A DNA stretch of 64,000 nucleotides, from assembly GCF_048564905.1 (NCBI RefSeq), contig NW_027328739.1:3472001-3536000 (forward strand). The letters are read 5' to 3'. Shown piece by piece: positions 12,190-25,300 of the stretch. Each line of letters begins with the position of its first letter. Position 1 is the stretch's first letter. This stretch comes from Vicugna pacos. Its lineage: Eukaryota; Chordata; Mammalia; Artiodactyla; Camelidae. A program made the translations under genes and the position numbers. The notes under the pieces are model-generated. The model did no database searches, had not been told where the DNA came from, and was given only the letters and a program-made list of their open reading frames with translations.

Positions 12190-12660
12190 AATTAACCCTG
12201 TCATTGGCACGATAGCATGAAGACACAAACACTGCATGGACAGAAGTGAAGCAGTTCACTGTTTATTGATTCTGAGAAACAGGGTTTATGTAGGACATGC
12301 ACAATTCCTCACATATCATCTAAGTTACAACAATCTTAATAATCTTAAACTATTTATGTCCCCATGCTCCTGCATTAAGCACAGGATGTTAAATTATCAA
12401 GGATTGTTTTAAAATTCATCACGGAAATTCATTAAGTAGGTCACCACTTATCTAGCTGGATGTCCCTGTCTTAGGTTGTCCTCCTCTGAGGATATTACCC
12501 AGCAAAGTTTATCCAGCCATCCATACTGGATATATTGAATAGGCCATTTCTTATCCAGCCTGGATATGTGACATTCCTCACAGATTGTTTATCAGTTCAG
12601 CCCATGAGCTTATTCTCTAGAGCCTTCAGACAGGGGCCTAAAAACACAACATCCCTAGAC
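12190..12660. other. Unclassified interspersed segment, unit 1
   Basis: About 470 bases bracketed by L1 fragments and clearly not L1. It has a TTTATT motif near its left end and pyrimidine-rich blocks such as CTTATCCAGCCTGGATATG. A solitary old LTR read in antisense would fit size and position, but no family was recognised and no terminal repeats were found. Confidence 0.3.
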
Positions 12661-12662
12661 AG

Positions 12663-13229
12663 AAAAATGGATGAAGAAAATTTGATGTATATATGCAATG
12701 GAATCAATACTTTGCATTCCTATCAACAGTGTCCACGGTGTTCCTTTTTCTCCACAATCTCACCTAAATCTCTTTCTTTTCTTTTTGATGAGAGTCTTCT
12801 GACCAGTGTGAGGTCTTGTCTCATTTTTGGTTAATGAATTTCCTAATAATTTATAACTCTGAACATATTTTCATGTTTCATTTAGCCAACTGTTTGTTTT
12901 CTACAGAAAATTGATTCAGAACTATCTATTCAGTTCCTACGGACACTTATTTTAATTGGATTTTTTTGGTCTGACTTGTTGTTGTGGTGTATGATTTTGC
13001 CATGTAGTTGCATATTAACACTTGATTGGAAATTATCACCTGCAAATATATTCTCCAATTGTGTTGGTTGACTTTTCATTTTATTGATCATTTCTTATGC
13101 AGTGTAAATCTGTTTAGAGTGATACAATCATATTTTGTTAGTTTTGCTTCTGCTTCTCTTGCCAGAGGAGACATATGTAGAATCAAATTAAGTCCAATGT
13201 CAGAGTGTACTTCTTATATTTTACACAAG
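12663..13229 (-). mobile_element. L1 3' piece, antisense, with a sense scrap at its left edge, unit 1
   Basis: At 12663-12705 the plus strand carries a sense L1 ORF2 C-terminal scrap (ATGGATGAAGAAAATTTGAT, then TGCAATGGAAT). From about 12706 it switches to antisense L1: TTCCTATCAACAGTGTCC, then CTTTTTCTCCACAATCTC, running down through ORF2 to about 13229. Confidence 0.75.
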
Positions 13230-15715
13230 GATTCTTTGTTTTCAGGTTTTATGTTTTATATACCCAGGAGTGGGATTGATGTGTCATATGATAGGTCTAT
13301 TTTTATTATTTAAAGGAACTTCCATACTGTTTCCAAAGTGGTTGCAACAATTTTCATTCCCACCAACAACGTTGGAGAGTCCCTTTTTCTCCACAACCTC
13401 CCGAATATTTATTATTTGAAGACATTTGGATGACAGCCCTTCTCAAAAGTGTGAGGTAAAATATTATTTTAATTTTGTCTTGAATTTGTATAATAATTAG
13501 CAATGTGAGCACGTTTTATATTCCTGTTTGTCATTTGTGTGTCTTCTTTAGAGAATTGCCTTCTGCTCATTTTCTCTCTTGGTTGTTTGTAGACTGTTGA
13601 AGTGGAGTTGTATGAACGATTCGTGTATTTTAGAAATTAGCCCCTTTTGATTGCATTGTTTCCAAATGTTTTCTCCCATTTTGAAGTTCATCTTTTCATT
13701 CTGTTTATGTTGCTGTATAGAAGCTTTTAAGTTTAATTTGGATATATTTGATTATTTTGCTCTTAATGTTTTCAGCTTGGAAGAGTGACATAAGAAAATT
13801 TCGCTACAATTTATGTCTTGTTTTGCCTATGTTAGTTTCCAGGAGTTTTATTGTGTCATGTATTAGATTCAGATATTTAAAGCATTTTGAGTTTATATTT
13901 GTACAGTGTGAGGGAGTGTTCTAATTTCATTGATTTACATGTAGCTGTCTAGCTTTCTCAACATCACTTGCTGAAGACTGTCTTTAGGCATAGTATATTT
14001 TTGTTTCCTTTGTCATAGTTCAGTTGACCATAGGTGTGATGTTTTATTTCTGCCTCTGTGTTCTCTTCCAGTGATATAGATGTTTGTTTGTTTTCCAGCA
14101 TTGTGCTGTTTCGATTACCGTTTTTGTAATATAGTCTGAGATCTGAGAGGGATATGGGTTATGTCTCCAACTTTGTTCTTTTTCCTCATCGTTTCTTTTG
14201 CAGTTCTGGTTCTTTTGCTGTTCCATACAAATTTAGGACTCTTTTAAGTTCTGTGGAAAATATCATGTAGTTCTATCTGAATCACTTTATATCTGTAGAC
14301 ATTTTTTGTAGTATGTATATTTTAACAATATTAATTCCTCTAAACTAAGACCTTGAGATTTGTTTCCATTTCTTTGCATCATCTTCAGATTTATTTATCA
14401 GTGTCCTATTCATTTTATTATGTTGGTTTTTTCATAGGTTTTTCATTTTTTGATCTGATTTCATATGGATCTTTAAAAATTTTGGAATATTTCATTGTTT
14501 GTGTAAAAAATGTGACAGTTTTTGTATATTAATCATGAATCATGCTACTTTGCTAAATGTCTTTATTAGATTTAGTTGTTTTGGTTTGGAGAATCTTTAG
14601 AGATCACGATATAGATTATCATGTCATCTAAAATAATAACAGTTTTACTTCATTCAATCCAAGTTGAATAAGTTTTTTTCTTATCTCATTGCTATTGCTA
14701 GGTCATCCCATACTGTGTTTAATAGAAATGGTGAGAGTGGGCATCCTTGTTTTATTCCTTAATTTGGCTTTCAGTTTTCCCTTTTGCATATTGTGTTGTC
14801 TGTGGGTCTGTAATTAATGACTTTGGTTATGTTGAGATATATTTCTTGAATCCTACTTTGGTAAGTGTTTTCTGTTGTTGTTGCTGTTGCTACCGTTGTT
14901 GTTGTTGTTGCTATCTTAATGAATAAATGTTGAATTTGGTGAAATGTTTTAATGGATTTATTGAGATGACCATGTAGTTTTCTCTTTTTCTTTTGTTAAT
15001 GTGGTGTATCAAACTGATTGATTTGTGTATGTTGAACCTCTCTTGTGACCCTGCAATGAATCCAAGTTGATCATGCTTTATGATATATTTTAGGTATTGC
15101 TGGATTTAGTTTGTTAATAATATTTTGTAGAATTTTTGCATGTAAATCTATCAAATATAATGGCTTCAATTTGCCTTTGCCTGTACTTTTTTTGTTGGTT
15201 TAGCTATCAGGGTGATGAAAGCTTCATAGAAATAATTTTGGAGTTTCCCACACGTTCACAATTTTTGAATAGTTTGAAGAGTATAAGTTCTGCTTTGTAT
15301 TTTTTTTATAGTTCTCCAAGGGAGCTGTTTATATCTGCAGTTCTATTCAACAATTTTTTAAATGCAGATTCTATCTTTCTTCTAGTAATCAGTTTATTCA
15401 AATTATTTGTTTCTCCTTATCTCTGTCTATTTCGAGACATTTGTCTATTTCTTCTAAGTTGTCCAGTTTATTGGCATGTAATTGGTGACAAAATGTTCCC
15501 TTTTTTGTATATCTGAGGGAACAATTGTTATTTCTCCAATTTTATTTCTGAATTTATTTCTTTGGAGCATCTCTCTTTTCTTCATGATGCACCAGGCTAG
15601 AGGTTTCTTGATTTTGCTTTTCTTAAAAAGAAAACAAAAAACAAAATCTTTGGTTTTAATACTTTTTGAATAGTTTTTGCTCTCTAATTTATATTAACAC
15701 CTGTAATATTTAGGA
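13230..15715 (-). mobile_element. Old antisense L1, ORF2 part, unit 1
   Basis: The plus strand reads as L1 ORF2 reversed, from near its C-terminus (CCCAGGAGTGGGATTGATG, then TTCCCACCAACAACGTTGG) through the reverse transcriptase (about 14600-15200) into the linker near 15700. A GTTGTTGTTG run sits at about 14873-14912. No intact frame. Interrupted or bordered at 15716 by the full-length L1. Confidence 0.85.
14873..14912 (+). repeat. GTT trinucleotide run, unit 1
   Basis: Interrupted GTT and GCT units inside the antisense L1; the unit 2 counterpart near 49520-49560 is more degraded. Confidence 0.6.
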
Positions 15716-16045
15716 TCATGTTTTTTTCTTTTTTTAACTTTTTTAATTGATTTTTAATCATTTTACAAAGTTGTCTCAAAGTCCATTTTAGAGCACAATT
15801 TTTTAGGTACAATGAACATATATACATTTTTTGTCCCATTTTTTCCCCTGTGAGTTGATGTTAAAACATTTTATATATTTCCCTGTGCTATAGAGTACAA
15901 TCCTGTTTATGTATTTTACAATTTTGACCTCCCAGACTATCTCTTCCCACACCCCACCCCTTGGCAACCAAAACTTTGTATTCTCTGCCTGCGAGTATAT
16001 TTCTGTTTTGTATTTATGCGTTTTTTGCTTGGTTTGGTTTTGTTT

Positions 16046-19000
16046 TTTGATTCCACACATGAGCCATCTCATATGGTATTTTTCTTTCTCTTTCTGGCTT
16101 ACTTTACTTAGACTGATTTTCTCCTGGACCATCCATGTTGCTGAAAATGGCATTATATTGTCAGTTTATAAGAATGACTACTATTCCATTGTATAAATTT
16201 ACAACCTCTTCTTTATCCAGTCAACTGTCGATGGATATTTAGGCTGTTTCCTTCTCTTGGCTATTTTAAATATTGCTGGCTATGAACATTGGGGTGCAGG
16301 TGTCTTCCTGAGAAGGGTTCCTTCTGGATTTATGCCCAGAGCGGGAATCTTGGGTTACATGGTATGACTATTCCTAGGCTTTTGAGGAATCTCCATCCTG
16401 TTTTCCACAGTGGATTCACCAACCTGCATTGCCACCAGCAGTGAAGGATGGTTCCCTTAAATCCACAGCCTCTCCAGCATTTGTCATTTGTGGATTTTTG
16501 AATGATGGCCATTCTGACTGGTGTGAGGTGATATCTCATTGCAGTTTTGATTTGCATTTCTTTGATAATCAGTGATATTGAGCATTTTCTGATGTGCCTT
16601 TTGATCATTTGTATGTCTTCCTTGGAGAATTGCTTGTTTAGGTCTTCTGCCCAATTTTGGATTGGGTAGTTTATTTTTTCTTATTCAGTTGGATTAGCTG
16701 CTTATATACTCTGGAGATCAAGCCTTTGACGGTTTCATATGCAAATTTTTTCCCATTCCGTAGGTTGTCTTTTTGTTTTGCTTCCTGTTTCTTTACTGTG
16801 CAGAAGCTTGTAAGTTTCATTAGGTCTCATTTGTTTATTCTTGCTTTTATTTCTTCTACAAGAAAATTTACGAAACGTATGTCAGATACTGTTTTACCTA
16901 TATTTTCCACTTGGAAGTTTATTCTATCTTTCCTTATGTATAAGTCTTTGATCCATTCTGTGTTTATTTTTGTGTTTGGTGTTCTAGGTTCATTGGGAGT
17001 GTTCTAGCCTCATTGATTTACATGCTGTTGTCCAGTTTTTCCAACACCAGCTGCTGAAGGGACTGTCTCTCTTCCATTGTAATTTCTTACCTCCTTTGTC
17101 TAAGTTTAATTGACCAAAAGTTTGTGGGTTTATTTCTGGGCTCTCTAATCTGTTCCATTGGCCTATATGTATATTTTCCAACCAATACAGTGCTGTCATG
17201 TTGACTGTAGATCTATAGTATTATCTGAATCATTAGCGTTAAGAAATGCCACTGATTTTTGAACTTTAATCTTGTAACCTTCTACATTGCTGAATTCTTC
17301 GATCAGCTGTAACAGTTTTTCTCTGGATCTTGTAGGGTTTTTATTTATAGTAACATTGTCCGCATATATTGAGACTTTAAACTCTACCTTTCCAATATGC
17401 ATCCCTTTTACTTCTTTCTCTTGTTTGATTGCTGTGGCTAGCTCTTCCAAGTCTATGTTGAGTTGGAGTGGTGATAGTGTGAATCCTTGTCTTGTCATAG
17501 ACTTTAGTGGGAAGATTTTGACTTTCTCACCATTCAGTATTATGCTGCCTGTAGGTTTGTAATCTATAGCTTTTATGATGCTGGGATATGTAGCCTCTAT
17601 GCCCAATTTGGTGAGAGTTTTTATCATAAGTGTGTGTTGAATTTTATCAAATGCTTTTCCTGCATCTATTCAGATGATCATGCGGTTTTGGTCCTTTCTC
17701 TTGTTGATGTGCTTTATTACATTAATTGATTTGCATATGTTGAACCACCTCTGTGTCCCTGGCATGATCTCCACTTGGTCATGATGTATAATATTTTTTC
17801 TCTGTTTTTGGCCTCTATTCACTACTATTTTGGTGAGGATATTGGCTTCTGTGTTCATCACTGGTATTGGCTTATAATTGTCTTGTTTGATATTGTCTTT
17901 GCCTGGTTGTGGTATCAGGGTAATTGTGGCTTCATAGAATGACTTTGGGAGTATTCTTTCCTTTTCAATCTTCTGGAAGAATTTGAGAAGGACTGGTATG
18001 AGTTCTTCTATGCATGTGTGGTAGAAATCCCTAGTGACACCATCCGGTCCTGGACTACTATTTGTAGGGAGGTTTTGTATTGCTATTTTGATTTCATTTC
18101 TAGTGCTCTGTTTCTTCAAGGGGTCAGTTTCTTCTTGATTCAGTCTTGGTGGACAGTATGTTTCCAGAAACTTGTCCATCTCCTCTAGGTTATCCAGTTT
18201 GGTTCAATATACTTTTCATAATATTCTCATATGATATTCTGTATTTCTAGTTTATCAGTTGTAAATTCTCCATTCTCCTATCTTATTTTGCTAATTTGTG
18301 CTCCCTCTCTTTTCTTCTTTTTGAGTTTGGCCAGAGGTTTGTTGATTTTACTTACTTTTTCAAAAACCAGCCTTTGGATTGGTTGATTTTTTTTCCTATG
18401 GTCTTTTTAAACTCTATTTTATTTATTTCCTCCCCAATATTTATGATTTCCTTCCTTCTGCTGCCTTTTGGGGTTTTTTGTTCTTCTTTTTCTAGTTCAT
18501 TCTCCTGATGGGTTAAAATGTTTATTTGTGATTGTTCTTCTTTTTTGAGGAAGGCCTGTATTGCTATAAGCTCCCCTCTCAACAGTGCTTTTGCTGTGTC
18601 CCATAAATGTTGTTTGGTTTTGCTTTCATTTACTATTGTCTCAAGGTGCATTTTCATTTCAGCTTAAATTACTTCTTTGACTCATATGTGTTTTAATAAT
18701 ATATTGTTTTATCCACATGTTTTCCTTTTGTTCTCCTTTGTTTCTCTTTATTGATGTCAAGCTTCATGGCATTGTGGTCAGTAAAGATGCTTGAGGTAAT
18801 TTCTATCTTCTGAAAGTTGCTGAGGTTTCTTTTGTGCCCAAGTATATCACGAATCCTGGAAAATGTCCCATGTTCACTTGAAAAGAATGCATATAATATT
18901 TTGTGGGTGGTGCAACTCTCCAAAAATATTCACCAAGTGTAATATTTCTATTGTATTATTTAAATTGTCTGTTGCCTAATTTACTTTCTATCTTGATGAT

Positions 19001-19459
19001 CTGTCCACTGATGTTAATTGAGTGTTGAAATCTCCAACTATGTTTAGATTCCCATCACTATCCCATTTATATGTGTTAGTAATTTTTTCATGTACTTAGG
19101 TAGTCCTCTATTTGGTGCCTACGTATTAACAAGCGTGCTATCCTCATCTTGTATCAGTCCTTCAATCATTGTAATATGTCCTTCCTTATTTTTCTTTATG
19201 GCCTTTGTTTTAAAGACTATTTTGTCTGAAGTCAGTACTGCAACACCTGCTTTCTTGGCTTTTCCCATTGTATGGAATACCCTTTTCCATCCTTTCACTC
19301 TCAAACAATTTGTTTCCTTCTCGCTCAAGTGGGTCTGTTGTATGCAGCATATTGATGGTTCTTGCTTTATTATCCAGTCTGCCACTCAATGACATTGAAT
19401 GGAGCATTTAGTCCATTAACATTTACAATAATCGATGATATGTTTGTGTTTATTGTCAT
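16046..19459 (-). pseudogene. L1 ORF2 remnant (endonuclease and reverse transcriptase), unit 1
   Basis: ORF2 begins at the ATG at 19459. The longest surviving frames are 18179-17670 (reverse transcriptase fingers, with [17 protein letters not shown] and [17 protein letters not shown]) and 17627-17196 (with [20 protein letters not shown] and a YADN motif where the active enzyme has F/YADD). Directly after [10 protein letters not shown] the frame jumps to WLENIHIGQWNRLESPEI. About 145 residues between the catalytic palm and the C-terminal half are missing. The C-terminus ends YHMRWLMCGI near 16048. Confidence 0.85.
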
Positions 19460-21119
19460 TTTGACCTTATCTTTGCAGTTGATCTTTTATGTCCTCTTTG
19501 TTTTTTGATCTTCCTTTTTTGGCTTGGTATTATTATTTTTTCCTTTGTATTATCATGAAAATTATTTAGTTTTATTGACTCCCTGAATATGTTTTTGTCT
19601 TGTTTTTACCCTTTTATATAAGTCTATTAGACCATTAGTATAACTGATTTTATTAAACTGATAGTAACATGATCTCAAACACATCCTTCTGAGAACAAAA
19701 CATTTTAAAAGGAAAGACCACCCAAGAAAAAAATTCTCTATTTTTCTAACTCCATTTCCATGCTCAATGAAGCGTATTTCTTGTTTTAAAATTTTGTGTT
19801 TATTTTATTTCTAGTTCACAAGTTATCACTTTCCAGCTGTGAGATTCACAATTCTGTAGCATCCTGATGGCTTTGTTTTTAGAGTGGAACTTTCAATATT
19901 TCTTTTAACATGGACTTAGTGTTGCTAAACTCTTGTAGTTGTTCCTGTCTGTGAAAATATTTCTCTCTCCTTCTCCCATAGACAATAGCCTTGCTGGTTA
20001 ATGTATCCTAGGGTATATCATTTTTTTCATTCAGGACTTTGAATACATCTTGCCACTCCCTTCTGTTCTGTAGTATTTGTGTTGTGAAATCAGCTGTGAT
20101 CCTTCTGGGGATTCCCTTGTAACTCACTCTTTGCTACTCTCTTGCTGCCTTTGGGATCATTTCTTTATCCTTGGCTCTGGCCATCTTAATTATATGTCTT
20201 GTTGTGGGTTTATTTGAGTTCTTCCTGTTTGGGACAGTCTGAGATTCCTGTACTTGGATATCTGATTTCTTCTTTCAATTTGGGAAGTTCTCACACATGA
20301 TTTCTTCAAACACCTTTGCAATCCCCTTTGATATTTCCTCCCATTCTGGGACTTCTATCATGCCAAGATTGGCATGCTTTCTATTATCCCAAAGACCTCA
20401 TGCTATTTTCATTTGTTTCTTGTTGTTTATCTTATAGCTGTTCTGATTGGGTGCTTTCTATTGTCCTGTTTTCTAGGTCACTAATTCATTCCTCTGCATT
20501 ATCTAGTCAGCTTTGTGACCCCTTTAGATCATTCCTCATCTCAGTCAACAGGTTTACCTATTCTATTTGGCTTTTCTTTATAGCTTCCATTTCATTTTTA
20601 ACATATTTTATATCTCTAAACACTATCTTTTATTTCCTTCATTAATTTGATCACACTTCTTTTGAAATCTTTATCTAGTAGGCTATTGTTTTCTATTTCA
20701 CTGATCGTACTTTCAGAGGATTTCTCTTGTCCTTTTAATTGGGAATGGTTTCTCTGCTTCATCATCTTGCACCTTCCTCTCTGGCACTGTGATTTATGGA
20801 TTATCAGTTATCTACTGTGGTCCTAAAGGAGTTTATCTACCAAATGCCTATGTAGCAATACAACTAAAAAAGCAAAAAAAGAGAGGGAGACAAAGAATTG
20901 TAAAGAAGGGGAAATAAATGTTTGAAGACAATGTATAATACATAATAGAAGAGCAAGTTGAAGCAGAGTTTTGAAAAATAATAATAATAAAAATATTTTT
21001 TAAATATTTCAATGGGATTTAAAAGCGGGTATATATAATTGCCAAAGAATTAAAAATTAAGTGGGTAATAGAAAGTGGAACGGGTAAAAACAGATTAAAA
21101 CAAGGGGGTGGTCAGTGTG

Positions 21120-22305
21120 TCCTGGAGACTGTGTAATTTAATGTGAACTCTTTCTGTATTCATCCTGTTTTTGAAGCTCAGATTGCTTTTTCTAGAGGCC
21201 CTCCATTGAAGCCCACATGTGTGCAGCTACTAGGGCCCATTGGCAAGCAGATCACTCCTACTCCCATCACTGGTTATGGAGAAGCTCTCTTTACTGTGGG
21301 CTGTCTTGTCACTGCCCTGACTGATGCCTCAGTCATATAATTCAGACTCACCAGGCTGGAGTGGGCATCAAGCCCTCTCCCAGCCACATTGTCAGGGGCT
21401 GTGTTCCATCCCAAAGTTGGTGGGCCATCAGCCCCCTCAGGGTGCCTGTCTCTCCACTGTTATGTGCCCTGTCACTGATCTGGGCCAAAACCCAGCTCCT
21501 TGTTTGCCTTGATAGAGCAAGTTCTCTGAAGAAATAGGACAGAAATATATTATATGCTTCAGGCTGTAAACAAGTTCCCTTCTGGCACTTGTGGCTGCTA
21601 AGTGCTTAGGAGTGAATGCAGCTTTTGCTCTCACTGCTGCCAGGGTGCAAAGCACCAGAGGCTATGGTGGCTGTGTCTGAGCCCTAGGTCTCTTGTCCTA
21701 GATTATTTTGTGGAATTTCAGAGATTTAGAATGCACCTTTCCAATCCCAGGGCTAGTCTGCCCTGTTGTTTAATGGAGGGCCCAGGTTGTTCTGCCCTGT
21801 GCACCCACAGCAATGGTGCACAACCCCTCCATTCCCCCAGGCTGCCTCAGTGCAGCCATTTTCATCTTCCACCCAGCTCAGGCAGCATGGCCCTGTCCCC
21901 AGCTGCCAGGATGCCTCTTGGGCTGGGTGTCACAAGGATCCTCACTGCCTGTTTAACTTAGTACTTATACTCTATAGAGTTCCAATTCTTGGAGGATCCC
22001 CCTCCGTCCTGCCAAACTGTCAGTTGGAGAGGGGAGACCCAGTGAATGAGCACAAGTCCTTCTTTGCTGCTCCCTCCCTGTGGGACCTGTCCCAATCTGT
22101 TTTGCCTTTTCTTCTTTCTTTATTCATTTTTTTCTACAAGATATTTTGCATTTTTATCTTTTGAAGAGGACAGTGTACTATCAGAGTTCTGTAGATTCTC
22201 TGGTTAGCTGAGTAGGTCTGTGGATATGAGTCTTGGTGCATTTGTGGGAAAGGGTGAGCTACGAGCATCCTTCTGCTCCATCATCTTCGCTTCCCCCACA
22301 AAATG
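21120..22305 (-). promoter_or_regulatory. GC-rich L1 5' UTR (internal promoter region), unit 1
   Basis: A marked GC-rich block inside AT-rich DNA, matching the position of an L1 5' UTR. In active L1s this holds the internal promoter and a YY1 site at the very 5' end. Here the YY1-type core is altered (GATGATGG). Open frames on both strands are by-products of base composition. Confidence 0.7.
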
Positions 22306-25300
22306 TCTCACTTTATGGTGGAAGTTAAACACAACCAGGTAATAGATGGAAAAGATATTTCATGGAATTGACAAGAAAGTGCAGTTTGCAATGCTCAACT
22401 CATACAAAATACATTTTAAAATTAGGGCCACAATGAAAGATAAATATGAGATTATATTAAGAGAAAGAAATCAATATAAAAAGATATAATTTACTCATTA
22501 AATTATATATGGACCCAACACCATAGATCCTAAGTATAAAAAGAAATATTAGTAGAAATGAAGGAATTAATTCATTATAAAACAATAATAGTAGATGAGT
22601 TGAATACCTCACTATTCTGATGGCCATATCATCCAGAAAGAGTATCTGTAAGGGAACAGAGGTCTTAATGGCATATTAGATCATTTGAACCTAACTGAGA
22701 TATTGGACACTGCATCAGAAAAGGAGACCACATAAAATTCTCAAGTGTGCACAGGATGTTATCTAAGGAATTAACCACATATTATGTCATGAAATGAGCC
22801 TCAGGGACTTTAAACAAATACAGATTACAGCAAGTATTTTTCCATACACAAAATTATGAAACTATGCATCAACTGTAGAAAGAAGAACAGGAAAAGCACA
22901 GACATGAGATTAAACCTCATCCTTTAAATAAATAAAATAAAACAAGGTCAATGATGAAACCAAAGAGGTAATAAAATCATACCTGGAGACAAATTACAAT
23001 GAAAACACAGCTTCATCAAATGTATGGGATGCAGTAATGGCAAATCTTAGGGGGAAGTTTAGAACAATTGAAGCCTTCTATGAGGAAAAACAAAAACCTC
23101 ACAGGAAGGAAAAAGCTTACCACCTGATATAACTAGATATAAGAACAAACAAAACGCAAAGGCAGTAGAATTATAAATCTTTAATGATTAGGTTGAAAAT
23201 AAATAAAATAAAAATTAAAAAATAAGTTAAAATTCATAAAATCAACAGGTTTTTTTCCTTAAAAATATTAACAAATTGATAAGCATTTAGCCAGGCTTAT
23301 CAAGAAATACAGGGTCGACCCAAACAAAATAATAAATGAATTATTAGAAATAATACCTGACAGTACAGAAATGCAAAGATTATGAAAGCACTCTGAGCAG
23401 TTACGTGACAACCAACTGGACGACCTTAAAGAAATAGACAAATTTCTTCAAACATACAGCCTGTCATCAATGAATAAAAAGATATCTGAAAACTTGAAAA
23501 GAGCAATCAGTATAATTTAAATAAAGTCTATAGTTTTAGAAATGTCCCTTGAACAAAATGCCTGGATGCCTTCACTAAAACCTCTTTCCTCTCAACTGTT
23601 TCAAAAAATGTATTAGGAAGGAAAATTCCCAAAGTTATTCTATGAGGCCTCCAATATCATGATAACAAAACCAGTCAAAGACACTACCAAAAAAATAAAT
23701 GAAAATATAAAGCCAATATCCGTGGTTAATATACATTAAAAAATCCTCAACAGAACATCAACAAATTAATCCAGCAATACATGGAAAGGATTATACACGA
23801 TGATTAGTTGGATTCCTTCTAGAGTCACATGGATGGTTCAACATATGCAAGTCAATCAGCATGACATATATTTAATAAAGGAAGGACAAAATTCACAGGA
23901 CCATGTCAATACACACAGAAAAAGCATTAGACAAAATTCAACATACATTCATGATCAGAACTCTCATGAAAGAGAGTATAATGGGAACATCAATCAACAC
24001 ACTATAGGCCATTTATAACAATTTATAATACTTAGGGGAAAAGCTGAAAACCTTCTGGGTAAATTCAGGAAAAAGACAAGGATTCCTACTCTCAGCACTT
24101 CTGTTCTATAGTAAAAGAAGAAAGGAAAAGGAAAAGAAAAAGAAGAAAAAGAAATGCAAAATGGAAAGAAAGAGGCAAAATTGGCACCAGTATTGATGAC
24201 ATAACAATCTATATAGAGTCCTAATGTCTCCACACAGACTAATAGCAACAATAAGTAATTTCAATAAGGGAGCAGGGTACAAGATTAATGTAAAGTTGTC
24301 TCTTACATTTCTACATGTTATTTATGAGATACTCTAAATTGGATGTTGAAAGCAATACTATTTAAAATCCCATTACCCCGAATACCTTGGAATAAACCAC
24401 ATATATGAAAGATCTTAACACTGAAAATTAAAAAACATTCGCAAAGAAATTAAAAATGATTCAAAAAAATGGAAAGATGTCTTGTGCTCTTGGATTGAAG
24501 GAGTTAATATTGCTAACATGGCCGAGCTACACAAAGAAACACACAGATTTAGTGCAATTCCTGTTATGAAGCTGTAATATTTCCAACAGAAGCAGAAAAT
24601 AAATAACTCTAAGTTTTACATGAAACCATTAAAAATTGTCAAAATGTTCTTGAGATAAAACAACAAATCTGGAGGTAAAACCTCCTGGATTCCTTACTAT
24701 ACTACAAAGCTACAGTAATAAAAACAGCATGATATTGGCACAGAGATATAATCAGTAAAATCAGATAGAGAGCCTAGAAATAATTCCACACAACTATGAG
24801 CAATGAATCAATGATAAAATAGGCAAGAGTACACAATGGAGAAAGACAGTCTTGTCAATGGATGGTTTTTGAAAAGCTGGATATCTTCATGTAAAAATGT
24901 GAAATGAGAGCATTCCCTGACATCATATATAAAAATAAACTCCAAGTTTATTAAGGACCTAAGTGTAAAACGTGACAGCATAAAACTGCTAGAAGGTGAT
25001 ATAGGTGATACACTATTAGATATATATCATAGGAATATTTTCTTGCATGAGTCTCCCAAGGCAAAAGAAAGAAAAGTTAAGATAAGCAAGTGGGACCTAA
25101 ATAAACTTGAAAACTTCTGCACAGCTAAGGACACTTTGAATGAAATGAAAACACTGCCTAAGTAATTGGAGAACATATTTGCAAAAAATGCAAGTGACCA
25201 GGGTGAAATAGATGTAAGTTAATAGATGTAATATGGATTTAGTTTACACAACTCAATGTGAAAAACAAAAACCCAATCAAAAAATAGCAGAATATCTTAG

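Larger units (their letters stand above)
15716..22305 (-). mobile_element. Full-length minus-strand L1, inactive, unit 1
   Basis: It is read on the minus strand. The 5' end is near 22305, with a GATG-GAGCAGAAGGATGCTCG start typical of L1. A GC-rich 5' UTR runs to about 21120, followed by a degraded ORF1 region (about 20850-19500), then ORF2 from the ATG at 19459 to about 16046. The 3' UTR ends in a poly(T) stretch on the plus strand at about 15716-15745. It is about 6.6 kb, a normal L1 length, with the camelid-like 3' end. ORF2 lacks about 440 bases and has many frame breaks, so the element cannot move itself. Confidence 0.9.

Noticed and set aside
21143-22164. Several overlapping plus- and minus-strand open frames in GC-rich DNA
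   Set aside because: They lie in the L1 5' UTR; GC richness lowers stop frequency on all frames and no domain is visible.
15700-22330. Target-site duplication around the full-length L1
   Set aside because: I compared the bases outside the poly(T) end with those outside the 5' end in both units and found no convincing matching repeat; age or later deletion may have removed it.
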